DNA of 32,583 bases from an uncultured Lachnospiraceae bacterium (GCA_947650155.1 CANSUS010000038.1:1-32583); one strand, 5' to 3'; shown: positions 1 through 7,196, numbered from the stretch's first letter. Notes: generated from the letters alone by a model not told the origin. Numbers and translations: made by a program.

Positions 1-240
1 GCCTACACCAATGTAACCAACGTATTTGCGGCAATCGGGGCCTGGTTCGGGCAGAGGTGGCAGGATATAAAGAACGCCCTGGCCACGGTTGCATCCTGGT
101 TCCTTACAACATTTACAAACGCCTATACCAATGTAAAGAATGTGTTTGCGGCAATCGGGGCCTGGTTCGGGCAGAGGTGGCAGGATGTGAAGAACGCCCT
201 TGCGGCGGTTCCGTCCTGGTTCCAAACGCAATTTCAAAAC
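1..240 (+). repeat. 120-bp tandem repeat inside tape-measure gene
   Basis: Bases 1-120 and 121-240 align without gaps with 19 differences by hand count (about 84% identity), and a decayed third copy starts at 241. The period is 120 bp, or 40 codons, so the repeat is in frame and codes for repeated helical segments. The left boundary is cut by the window, so more copies may lie upstream. Confidence 0.9.
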
Positions 241-774
241 GCCTGGACCAATATAAAAAATGTGTTTTCCGGGGTGGGTTCGTTTTTTGCGGGAATTTGG
301 AACACAATACAGGCACAGTTTACCAATATCGGCCAAAAGGTCGGGGATGCCATAGGCGGTGCGTTTAAATCCGCTATGAATTCCGCCCTTTCCACGGTGG
401 AAAATGCCGTGAATAAGGCAATTGGATTCATAAATGGTGCCATTGATGTAATAAACACTTTGCCGGGTGTGAGCGTTGGGCATGTGGGCAATGTATCTCT
501 TCCGAGATTGGCCCGCGGCGGTGTACTGGAAGAGGGGCAGGCAATTGTTGCCGAAGCGGGGCCGGAGTTGCTTTCTATGGTAAATGGGAAAACCATTGTA
601 ACGCCGCTTACAGGAACCGCACGCAATACGGCAATGCAGGCAGCAGGCGGAGGAAATGGCGGATATAATCAGACCATCAATATTTATTCCCCAAAGCCGC
701 TTAGCCCGTATGAGATAGCAAGGCAGACCAGGAACCAAACCCAAAGAATGGTACTTGCAATACAAAGGGGGTAA
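1..774 (+). CDS. Phage tail tape-measure protein, C-terminal part (5' end outside window)
   Basis: The reading frame is open from base 1, so the gene begins upstream of the window and only its last 257 residues are visible. Tape-measure proteins set the length of the siphovirus tail and are threaded through the tube. Two Trp/Phe-rich 40-residue repeats open the segment (residues 1-40 and 41-80, with a partial third), each with the core FAAIGAWFGQRWQD. An alanine- and asparagine-rich helical stretch follows, and then a C-terminal region with the motif ARGGVLEEGQAIVAEAGPE, which is common at the ends of phage tape measures. The gene is followed after 3 bases by the distal tail protein, the usual order in siphophage tail modules. 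An internal ATG at 142 lies inside the repeats, has no clear ribosome site and is not a likely start. Family assignment is confident; full length is unknown. Confidence 0.85.
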   Translation, partial: AYTNVTNVFAAIGAWFGQRWQDIKNALATVASWFLTTFTNAYTNVKNVFAAIGAWFGQRWQDVKNALAAVPSWFQTQFQNAWTNIKNVFSGVGSFFAGIWNTIQAQFTNIGQKVGDAIGGAFKSAMNSALSTVENAVNKAIGFINGAIDVINTLPGVSVGHVGNVSLPRLARGGVLEEGQAIVAEAGPELLSMVNGKTIVTPLTGTARNTAMQAAGGGNGGYNQTINIYSPKPLSPYEIARQTRNQTQRMVLAIQRG

Positions 775-777
775 AAC

Positions 778-1683
778 ATGGACAGGCGTATTATTTGCAC
801 AAATGAAAACAATATTGCGGTGGAGTTTAACCATGATTTTAACCCTTTCTTTCTACTGTCAGTGGCGGGTATTTATGGAATATCCGCCAACGTGACAACA
901 TCAGAGAACACAACCATTGACGGTTCCACATACCAGGGAAGCACGGCAAAGGAAAGAAATATTGTCATAACCGCACAGATGGACAGTAATTATAAAGCGA
1001 ACAGAGATTTCCTTTACCGGGTTTTCAAGCTGAAAAGCACCGGGAATTTTACATACCTGGAAGATGGGGACACAAAACAGATTGATTACAAGGTGGAAGA
1101 TATAGACATAGGGGAAAAAGGCGTTGTTCGGGATATTGTCATTTCCCTTATATGCCCGGACCCGTTTTTTAAGGATTTGGATGATGTGGAAATTGTCATG
1201 GCATCATGGGTGGATGATCTGGAATTTCCCGTGTGCTTCCCGGAAGAGGGAATAGAATTTGGACACAGGGAAGCGGACCTGGTAAAAGAGATTGACAACG
1301 ACACAGGGGCGGACAATATCGGAATTATGGCCGTGATTCGGGCGGATGGGCCGGTAAACAATCCGGCAATCTACCATTCGGAAACCGGGGAATATACGAA
1401 ACTTGAAATTGAAATGGCAAGCGGCCAAATTATCATTATTACCACAGGACAGAACAAAAAGAAAACATGGCTATTAGAGGATGTGAGCCAGTCTGAAATA
1501 AACGAAAAAGGATATGAAGCCCTTATTGCAGAAAAAGGCGTGAATATAAATGAATTTCTTTGTGAGGGGTCGGAATTCATACAGTTACAGCATGGAAAAA
1601 ACACAATCACATACACGGCGGACACAGGAACAAACTACATGAGCGTTTCCATCTTTTACCGCCTGTTATATTTGGGGGTGTAG
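778..1683 (+). CDS. Phage distal tail protein (Dit-like, siphovirus tail family)
   Basis: This 301-residue protein probably forms the hub joining the tail tube to the baseplate. Its position directly after the tape measure and before a Gp37/Tal-like protein is the standard place for Dit. The first 135 residues resemble the N-terminal domain of siphovirus tail proteins and include the typical segment ICPDPFFKD near residues 122-130. The C-terminal half is beta-rich and was not assigned to a named domain. The start is supported by an AAAGGGGG ribosome site about 8 bases upstream. The stop is separated from the next gene by one base, which implies translational coupling. Confidence 0.8.
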   Translation: MDRRIICTNENNIAVEFNHDFNPFFLLSVAGIYGISANVTTSENTTIDGSTYQGSTAKERNIVITAQMDSNYKANRDFLYRVFKLKSTGNFTYLEDGDTKQIDYKVEDIDIGEKGVVRDIVISLICPDPFFKDLDDVEIVMASWVDDLEFPVCFPEEGIEFGHREADLVKEIDNDTGADNIGIMAVIRADGPVNNPAIYHSETGEYTKLEIEMASGQIIIITTGQNKKKTWLLEDVSQSEINEKGYEALIAEKGVNINEFLCEGSEFIQLQHGKNTITYTADTGTNYMSVSIFYRLLYLGV

Positions 1684-1684
1684 C

Positions 1685-2728
1685 ATGAAAGTTTGGGTTT
1701 ATAACAGAGAAATGAGATTGCAAGGGACTATTGAAAACCACACATCCTTTATATGGGCCAGGAAGCTGTACACAGCCGGGAAGTTTGAAATACATGCCCC
1801 TGCAACGGCGGACAACCTGGAATTGTTACGCCCCGGCAACATTATCACAAAAGGGGACAAAGACGAAGCGGCGGTTATACGGGGATTAGAGAATGAAGAA
1901 AGCACCGTATTAAACGAGATCACACGGACGGGATACTTCATGCCTATATATTTTAATGACCGCTTGACAGGCCCCACAATCAATTTTAACGGCAAGGCGG
2001 AAGAGGCCCTATATATGTTAGCACATACGCCGGAAATCGTCCCCAGGATGGCATACGGAGCCTTACAGGGGTACACAGAAAAAGTGGAATTTCAGGCAAC
2101 ATATAAAAACACCCTTTCTCACATGGAGAAAATTGCAAGGGCATCCGGCCTGGGGTTCCGTGTGGTGCCGGATTTCAAAGAAAAAAAATTGACCTATGAG
2201 GTTTACAGGGGAAAGAACCGCACGGAGGGACAGCAGGAAAATCCACAGGTTATTTTTTCAGAAACCTATAACAATCTGAACCGAACAAAGTATGCCTACA
2301 ATGACGAACTGTATAAAACCAAAGTAATTGTGGGCGGGGATGGAGAGGGGAAAAACAGGGTATATGTAACAGTCGGCGGCGGAAGCGGACTTGACTTGCG
2401 GGAAGTCTTCCTGGATGCAAAGGACATAAATCGGGAAGAAATGACCCAGGCACAATATTTGGCGGCATTGCGGGCCAGGGGGGAAGAATATCTGAAAACA
2501 TCTTGTCAGATCGCAGAATGTTTTGAGAGTGAAGCGGAAGCCGAAGTGAATTTTACCTACAAACGGGATTATGACCTGGGGGACATTGTGACAGTAAAGA
2601 AAAAAAATTGGAAAATAACAACCGATTTGCGTATAACCGAACTTAAAGAAGTTTATGAGTATGGCGGAATGTTTGTTGTTCCTACTTTTGGGGATGCCAT
2701 ACCCGAAACGATTAATTGGGACATTTAG
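1685..2728 (+). CDS. Siphovirus Gp37-like / Tal-like baseplate protein
   Basis: This 347-residue protein resembles the ReqiPepy6 Gp37-like family, which takes the place of the tail-associated lysin hub in many Firmicutes siphophages. Visible features are an N-terminal beta-rich part (VWVYNREMRLQGTIEN), a middle segment with NTLSHMEKIARASGLGFRV, and a C-terminal part with the pattern YDLGDIVTVKKKNWKITTDLRITE, typical of the gp27/gp37-like fold. No peptidase or lysozyme catalytic motif was recognised, so a structural hub role is more likely than cell-wall cleavage. It starts one base after the Dit stop, with a GGGGGTG ribosome site overlapping the end of that gene. Confidence 0.75.
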   Translation: MKVWVYNREMRLQGTIENHTSFIWARKLYTAGKFEIHAPATADNLELLRPGNIITKGDKDEAAVIRGLENEESTVLNEITRTGYFMPIYFNDRLTGPTINFNGKAEEALYMLAHTPEIVPRMAYGALQGYTEKVEFQATYKNTLSHMEKIARASGLGFRVVPDFKEKKLTYEVYRGKNRTEGQQENPQVIFSETYNNLNRTKYAYNDELYKTKVIVGGDGEGKNRVYVTVGGGSGLDLREVFLDAKDINREEMTQAQYLAALRARGEEYLKTSCQIAECFESEAEAEVNFTYKRDYDLGDIVTVKKKNWKITTDLRITELKEVYEYGGMFVVPTFGDAIPETINWDI

Positions 2729-2744
2729 GAAAGGAGAAAAAAGC

Positions 2745-3782
2745 ATGGTACAAGGATTTTTCTATAATTCCGTGGGCGGGGATAGGAAATACAATGGAAA
2801 TTCCGTAAATGAAAGCAAGCGTCCGTTTTACAAAGACGGAGTTTTTGCGGGACATTTGGAAGTGACCGCAGACGGCGAAGAAATGGCCGTAACCGTGGAC
2901 GGCGGGGAAAAGACCGGGTTTGCCTGGATAAATGCCCACACTATACACAATACAACCCCTCTTCCCCTTGACATATCCCAGGCAAGCGGAACACTTGACC
3001 GTATAGATCGTGTTGTATTAAGGAATGACGAAACAGAAAGAAAGCCGTCAATCTACATTTTAGAGGGGGCTTTTTCATCAGCACCGACAGCCCCGGAACT
3101 TACCAACACGGACATAATCCAGGAAAAATGTTTGGCGGAAATCTATGTGCGTGCCGGAGCCGTGGCAATCACACAGGCGGACATAAAGGACACCAGGGCG
3201 GATGGAACAATTTGCGGGTTTGTAGCAAGCCAGTTTAAGGAATTTGATTTTTCACAGTGGCAGAAACAGTTTGATGAACATTTTGCACAGTTAAAAAAAC
3301 AGTACGGCATTGATTACAAGGCTTTCACTGAAAGCTATGCGGCAATGACAGCATCATTTATGAATGTGCAGAGCCAGGAGTGGGACGCATGGTTTCAGAG
3401 CAAAAAGGAAGAACTTGCCGGGGATGTGGCCGGAAATTTACAAATGCAGATTGACGGATTGAAAGTACACATCCGAAATATTGCACTTAAAATTTACCTG
3501 GAAAATCATTTGGAGCAGATAACGGCACCTATTACCGTAACGCTGATAAACAAGACAACAGGAACGGTTTACACCAAAGAAGCAACGGAAAGCGGGATGG
3601 GATTCTATATAACAGAGGTTGGGGAATACAAGGTGGAATCTTCCCTGGAAAGTGTAATGGTAACGCCTAAAGCCTTTACGGTAACACATGAAGACTTTAC
3701 CAAACAAAGGACCCTTGCAATAAGAGAGGGCAGCAACATTGGATATATGGGCAATTATATTGGTGCCTATATCACGCAATAG
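2745..3782 (+). CDS. Phage tail/baseplate structural protein, probable receptor-binding assembly component
   Basis: The ATG at 2745 is chosen over an in-frame ATG 90 bases upstream, because an AAAGGAGA ribosome site lies just before it and the earlier start would overlap the preceding gene. The 345-residue product begins with a beta-rich domain (residues about 1-150) ending in an ADIKDTRADGTICGFV segment, a pattern common in clostridial phage baseplate proteins. A helical, probably coiled-coil stretch follows (about 165-255, rich in Gln, Lys and Phe), then a small C-terminal beta domain (about 262-335) of the carboxypeptidase-regulatory or Ig-like kind. This architecture suits a fibre or baseplate subunit that could carry or display the DGR variable protein encoded two genes later. 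The exact family is not identified. Confidence 0.6.
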   Translation: MVQGFFYNSVGGDRKYNGNSVNESKRPFYKDGVFAGHLEVTADGEEMAVTVDGGEKTGFAWINAHTIHNTTPLPLDISQASGTLDRIDRVVLRNDETERKPSIYILEGAFSSAPTAPELTNTDIIQEKCLAEIYVRAGAVAITQADIKDTRADGTICGFVASQFKEFDFSQWQKQFDEHFAQLKKQYGIDYKAFTESYAAMTASFMNVQSQEWDAWFQSKKEELAGDVAGNLQMQIDGLKVHIRNIALKIYLENHLEQITAPITVTLINKTTGTVYTKEATESGMGFYITEVGEYKVESSLESVMVTPKAFTVTHEDFTKQRTLAIREGSNIGYMGNYIGAYITQ

Positions 3783-3804
3783 AAAGAAAGTGAGGACTGA
3801 AAAA

Positions 3805-4251
3805 ATGGTAGGATTTCCGAAGAACATCAAAACAAGGGCGGACCTGGTAAACACATACAAATTAGTGAAAAAAGGGAAGCTGAAAAAAGAGGATTGGTTG
3901 GCGGCGGTTGAAAAGTTGGAGGGACAAAACTGGATTGTGTGCCCCATACTTTCCATGTCGGAGGATAGAAAAACCGTGACGCTGAATTTCTGCAATGAAG
4001 CGGAAGAGGGGCAGAAGATCAGAAACGGCAGCATTTTCCCCACAATCAATGGAATTTCCGTGGAAACGGAAGAGCAGACAAAAGAGGATATGGAAGCAGG
4101 AAAAACAGAGGTAAAACACACTGTTTTAACATTATCCCGTGCCCTGTTAAAAGATACCGTGGAAATAGGAATTCCGGCGGCGATTACTTTCTATGAACGC
4201 CTGGGGATTGCGGAAGCGGAAGTGGAAGAAATGAAAGGAGCGTTACAGTAA
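3805..4251 (+). CDS. Hypothetical phage protein upstream of the DGR target gene
   Basis: This 148-residue protein was not assigned to a family. The ATG at 3805 is preferred to one 66 bases upstream because the latter would overlap the previous gene. The N-terminus (about 1-50) is basic and Lys-rich and contains DLVNTYKLVKKGKL and a following WLAAVEKLEG helix. The middle is beta-like and contains VTLNFCNEAEEGQKI. The C-terminus is acidic and helical. There is no signal peptide or membrane segment. Its stop overlaps the start of the variable protein in a TAATG junction, so the two are translationally coupled. Possible roles are a partner or chaperone of the variable protein or a small baseplate subunit; both are inferred only from position. 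Confidence 0.65.
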   Translation: MVGFPKNIKTRADLVNTYKLVKKGKLKKEDWLAAVEKLEGQNWIVCPILSMSEDRKTVTLNFCNEAEEGQKIRNGSIFPTINGISVETEEQTKEDMEAGKTEVKHTVLTLSRALLKDTVEIGIPAAITFYERLGIAEAEVEEMKGALQ

Positions 4252-5345
4252 TGGGAAGATTATTTGTATATGATGAAAATATGACGGATGAACGGGCAAA
4301 GATCACAGTGGAGAAGATGGCAGCAGTTGCCGACATTACCGCCCCGGAAAAGGCGTATATCGCAGCCACAGGGGATAAAACGCTTTCTGTTATAGGCGGG
4401 TGTGTTATCGGTGTAGGCGGGTCCATATTTCAGACGGCGGAAACGGAATTGACCGTTGCAAACCTGGACGAAGCGGCAGACTTCATACATGGGCACGATT
4501 ATTATATTTATATCTGTGACCCGGGGAATGATTCACAGGATGAAATCTACATGATTTCCGAAAATTCCACCTGGCCCAACGGGGACGAATGGGACATGGA
4601 CAACACCCGCAAAATTGGCGGATTCCATTATGGACGGGTACGCAATGTGAACGAGTACGGCCAGGAAGTAAACGCCGCCGGGGCGGTTCGTGGCAGCGGT
4701 TGGGAAAGCAATACAAAAGTTGCCATTATACCAAATTCCGTATGGACCACGGCACACCGCCCGAAGTGTGACCCGGCGGGAATGGTGTACCTGGGGAACG
4801 CCTTGTGGGGGGATATATACATTGCATCCAGTGACGGCGGCCAGGGCTTACAATCCGCATACAATGCAATACCAATCACAGGCACAGAGGGCCTTAATTG
4901 GTACATAGCCAATGAAAAAGCGGCCAGGGTAGGGAAAAGATTGCCGAGTTATGCAGAATGGCTTGTAGGGGCAGAGGGAAGCCCACAGGGCCTTGATGGA
5001 AGCAATGCAAACGGGCACACGGCAACCACGAACACGGCACGGGCAGCAGTTGGAAAGATAGCCAATGCCGTTTCCGTGAAAAATGTATGTGATGCGGCGG
5101 GGGATGTTTGGAAATGGCTTGATGAATTTTGCCTGGACCCTACGGCCACCGCCTGGACTTGGCACAATGTAATCCCTGGCTATGGGCAGATTTACATGCC
5201 GAGTGCAACGGCCTTGCACGCTTTCATTGCGGGCGGCAGTTGGAACGACGGGGTTCATTGCGGTTCCCGGACGGTCAGTTGCGGCGTTTACCCGTGGTAC
5301 GTGAGCGCGGGCGTTGGCGTGTGGTGCGTGTGTGACAGTCTGTAA
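4251..5345 (+). CDS. DGR variable protein (FGE-sulfatase/C-type-lectin-like fold), probable phage receptor-binding protein
   Basis: This 364-residue protein is the target of the diversity-generating retroelement. The N-terminal part (about 1-135) is of unknown fold and probably attaches it to the baseplate. The C-terminal part carries FGE-sulfatase-type landmarks: RLPSYAEW at 230-237, AGDVWKW at 283-289 and FIAGGSWNDGVHCGSR near 325-340. Residues 321-362 are encoded by the variable repeat. Ten residues differ from the template-encoded version: S330, D333, S343, G345, V346, Y350, S352, A353, G354 and V355; eight of these are Asn in the template. In known DGR proteins such as the Bordetella phage tropism determinant, this fold displays the variable residues on a ligand-binding face. 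A GAAAGGAG ribosome site and a TAATG overlap fix the start. The ligand is unknown. Confidence 0.9.
   Translation: MGRLFVYDENMTDERAKITVEKMAAVADITAPEKAYIAATGDKTLSVIGGCVIGVGGSIFQTAETELTVANLDEAADFIHGHDYYIYICDPGNDSQDEIYMISENSTWPNGDEWDMDNTRKIGGFHYGRVRNVNEYGQEVNAAGAVRGSGWESNTKVAIIPNSVWTTAHRPKCDPAGMVYLGNALWGDIYIASSDGGQGLQSAYNAIPITGTEGLNWYIANEKAARVGKRLPSYAEWLVGAEGSPQGLDGSNANGHTATTNTARAAVGKIANAVSVKNVCDAAGDVWKWLDEFCLDPTATAWTWHNVIPGYGQIYMPSATALHAFIAGGSWNDGVHCGSRTVSCGVYPWYVSAGVGVWCVCDSL
5211..5336 (+). repeat. DGR variable repeat (VR)
   Basis: These 126 bases align gap-free with the template repeat at 5810-5935 (constant offset 599). The 13 differences are at 5239, 5247, 5278, 5283, 5284, 5286, 5287, 5298, 5305, 5307, 5310, 5311 and 5313. 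Every one is an adenine in the template; 11 became G and 2 became T. The other 113 positions, including all template C, G and T, are identical. The last 23 bases (5314-5336) are invariant and GC-rich, as expected of the initiation-of-mutagenic-homing region. The repeat ends 6 bases before the stop codon. Confidence 0.96.
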
Positions 5346-5352
5346 TCTGCTT

Positions 5353-5372
5353 GGGCGGGCGGAAGCCCGCCC
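5353..5372 (+). promoter_or_regulatory. DGR target-site hairpin/cruciform downstream of VR
   Basis: GGGCGGGC (5353-5360) and GCCCGCCC (5365-5372) form a perfect 8-bp inverted repeat around a GGAA loop of GNRA type. It starts 16 bases after the end of VR and 7 bases after the stop codon. Hairpin or cruciform elements of this size and position are known to promote target recognition in the Bordetella phage DGR. No T-tract follows, so it does not look like a terminator. Its function here is inferred from placement and geometry. Confidence 0.8.
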
Positions 5373-5392
5373 CATGTGAGGGGGAAAGATAA

Positions 5393-5770
5393 ATGGCGGA
5401 AAAGAAACAAAATGCCTATATGGATTCAATGGTGCTGTATCAAAAGACATACGATTTTTTGAAATACATATATCCTGTATTGGCACAATTTCCGAAATTT
5501 GAAAAATTTGCGCTTCAAACGCAGATCAAGACGGCCATTTTTGAAATGCTGAAAAATATTATCAGATTCAGAAAGACCGGGACCAAAAGCCATATTTATG
5601 CCGTGGATGTGGAACTGGAATTCATAAGAACGCTTATTAGGCTTTCTTTTGACCTGGAATATAAGGCAATGGGAAAGCACCGTTACGAAGTAGCAAGCCG
5701 CCGCATGGCGGAAATGGGAAAGATAACAGGCGGGATTATTGAAGCCATAAAGGAAAACAAGTGGAAATAA
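5393..5770 (+). CDS. avd: DGR accessory variability determinant (Avd-like four-helix-bundle protein)
   Basis: This 125-residue, all-helical, basic protein lies between the variable gene and the template repeat, the usual place for Avd. Family members form a pentameric barrel of four-helix bundles that binds the reverse transcriptase and the template RNA and is needed for mutagenic retrohoming. Visible features are an N-terminal helix with LYQKTYDFLKYIYPVLAQFPK, a second helix with ALQTQIKTAIFEMLKNIIRF, a third with VDVELEFIRTLIRLSFDL, and a C-terminal helix with GGIIEAIKE. FPKFEKFALQTQI and the Arg/Lys-rich surface fit the family. A GAGGGGGAAAG ribosome site precedes the ATG. Identification rests on size, helical pattern and context. 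Confidence 0.88.
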   Translation: MAEKKQNAYMDSMVLYQKTYDFLKYIYPVLAQFPKFEKFALQTQIKTAIFEMLKNIIRFRKTGTKSHIYAVDVELEFIRTLIRLSFDLEYKAMGKHRYEVASRRMAEMGKITGGIIEAIKENKWK

Positions 5771-5782
5771 CCCCGCTTGGGG
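5771..5782 (+). other. Small hairpin at the 5' edge of the TR region
   Basis: CCCC (5771-5774) and GGGG (5779-5782) flank a GCTT loop directly after the avd stop codon. It may mark the 5' side of the template RNA or a processing point. The stem is only four base pairs, so support is weak. Confidence 0.3.
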
Positions 5783-5809
5783 AAACTGTTAATTCGCACC
5801 GCAGCCGTT

Positions 5810-5935
5810 GCCTTGCACGCTTTCATTGCGGGCGGCAATTGGAACAACGGGGTTCATTGCGGTTCCCGGACGGTCAATTGCAACAATTACCCGTGGAACG
5901 TGAACACGAACATTGGCGTGTGGTGCGTGTGTGAC
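5810..5935 (+). repeat. DGR template repeat (TR)
   Basis: This is the invariant donor copy for VR 5211-5336. It has 26 adenines, 13 of which differ in VR. Read in the phase of the target gene it contains nine Asn codons (AAC or AAT), eight of them changed in VR. AAY codons are the typical DGR choice because mutating their adenines cannot give a stop. An open frame through TR (5777-5998) is not considered a gene. The repeat lies between avd and the reverse transcriptase, the usual order. Confidence 0.96.
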
Positions 5936-6090
5936 TTGAAAATTTGCAGGCACAGAAGCCCAAAGGGCCACTGGCAAAGATTAATCTGTTTTGATTAGTC
6001 AGACGGTTTTCCCGTTCCGGGCGGACCCGGACAAATTAAAAAAGGCACCGCCTTTAAGTAAATGAAAATATTGAAAATTGGTAGGGCAAA

Positions 6091-7167
6091 ATGAAGACAG
6101 AAAAGGGACTATTTGAAAATATGTGTTCCTTTGAAAACGCCAATATCTCATTTCATCAAGCGGCAAAATGCCGCCGATATGGCGAAGAGGTATTGGCATT
6201 TTCTATGGAACTAGAAGAAAACCTGGTGCGGGCCTGTGATGAATTGCGGGGGCTTACCTATCAACCAGGGGAATACACGGTTTTTAAGGTGTGGGAGCCG
6301 AAAGAACGTCTTGTAATGGCATTGCCGTTCTATGACCGTGTTATACAACACATGGTCTGCAATGTGATTGAGCCGCCATTTGAACGGAAATTTTACTATC
6401 ATTCCTATGCTTGCAGGCCGGGAAAAGGGATGCACGCCGCAAGTGATACGCTTTATAAATGGCTGTATGAAACAATGATATTGCAAGGGTTAAAGATGCA
6501 CGCAATCAAAGGGGATATAAGCGGGTATTTTGCGAATATCCCACATGAGCCGCTAAAAGCAGACATCCGCCGGACAATAGGGGATAGAAAGGTTTTAACC
6601 ATTACGGATAGGATTATAGACCATAACGGAATCTTGCCGGATGGCGTGGGAAATCCCGTTGGAAACCTTACAAGTCAGTTATTCGCCAATGTATACGGGC
6701 ACCGCCTGGATATGTTCATAAAGCACACTTTAAAAGTAAAATATTACATCCGTTATATGGATGATTTCATAATACTTTCCGACAATTTGCCGCAGTTGCG
6801 GGAATGGTTCCGCAGAATAGAAGAATTCCTGGAAACTGAAATGCTTTTACACCTAAACCCGAAAAGCACCATCCTATATGCCGGGAATGGGATTGATTTT
6901 TGCGGGTACATTCATTTCCCGGACCATAGGAAAGTTAGAAAGGCATCAATACGCAGGCTAAAACAGAGCGTAAAGGAATACAAGGCCGGGGAGATTAGCC
7001 GGGAATACTTTTACCGGGTTATTGAATCACGCAAAGGACATTTGGGCCATGCGGACACCTGGCACATACTGAAAGCCCTGGAATATGATCTTCTTTTCTT
7101 TGAAGCTGAAAAGGAAAGAAAAGTGGGTCAGAATCCGGGTAATAAAAATATTATCCTTGTACCGTAA
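6091..7167 (+). CDS. DGR-type reverse transcriptase
   Basis: This 358-residue enzyme copies TR RNA into adenine-mutagenised cDNA that replaces VR. Catalytic aspartates are seen in KGDISGYF (D142) and YMDDF (Y222-M-D224-D225). The motif VGNLTSQ at 190-196 is the DGR-class version of the fourth RT motif, where most other RTs have a QG...SP form; this change is linked to low fidelity at template adenines. A thumb-like basic region follows (RKVRKASIRRLKQSVKEY). Length matches the family, with no maturase or endonuclease domain, which separates it from group II intron proteins. The ribosome site is weak (GTAGGG a few bases before the ATG), suggesting low expression. The gene follows the TR spacer and precedes the holin by 29 bases. 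Confidence 0.93.
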   Translation: MKTEKGLFENMCSFENANISFHQAAKCRRYGEEVLAFSMELEENLVRACDELRGLTYQPGEYTVFKVWEPKERLVMALPFYDRVIQHMVCNVIEPPFERKFYYHSYACRPGKGMHAASDTLYKWLYETMILQGLKMHAIKGDISGYFANIPHEPLKADIRRTIGDRKVLTITDRIIDHNGILPDGVGNPVGNLTSQLFANVYGHRLDMFIKHTLKVKYYIRYMDDFIILSDNLPQLREWFRRIEEFLETEMLLHLNPKSTILYAGNGIDFCGYIHFPDHRKVRKASIRRLKQSVKEYKAGEISREYFYRVIESRKGHLGHADTWHILKALEYDLLFFEAEKERKVGQNPGNKNIILVP

Positions 7168-7196
7168 AGAGAAACTAGGAAAGGAGATAGGAAGCA

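Larger units (their letters stand above)
5771..6090 (+). ncRNA. Probable DGR template RNA region (avd-RT intergenic)
   Basis: This 320-bp stretch without a protein gene holds TR and a 155-base 3' spacer that can fold. Inverted repeats by eye are GATTAATC/GATTAGTC (5979-5986 with 5993-6000, one G-U pair), TCCGGG/CCCGGA (6016-6021 with 6026-6031, loop CGGA) and AAAGGC/GCCTTT (6041-6046 with 6050-6055, loop ACC). In the Bordetella phage DGR, the spacer between TR and the RT gene is part of the functional RNA and primes cDNA synthesis. Transcript ends and a dedicated promoter were not identified. Confidence 0.6.

Noticed and set aside
1-240. 120-bp repeats as a CRISPR-like array
   Set aside because: The units are contiguous, in frame and protein-coding, with no spacers.
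5353-5372. Hairpin read as a Rho-independent terminator
   Set aside because: There is no T-tract after the stem, and avd follows within 21 bases; its place fits the DGR target hairpin instead.
4848-5486. Long minus-strand open frame opposite the variable protein
   Set aside because: It is a shadow of a GC-rich coding strand, with no ribosome site and no recognisable protein features.
5777-5998. Open frame of 73 codons across the template repeat
   Set aside because: It is open only because TR mirrors the coding VR. It has no ribosome site, and its flanks are non-coding structured sequence.
6091-7167. Reverse transcriptase as part of a group II intron or retron
   Set aside because: There is no maturase or endonuclease domain and no intron ribozyme structure was seen. 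The VGNLTSQ motif, Avd and TR/VR pair point to a DGR.
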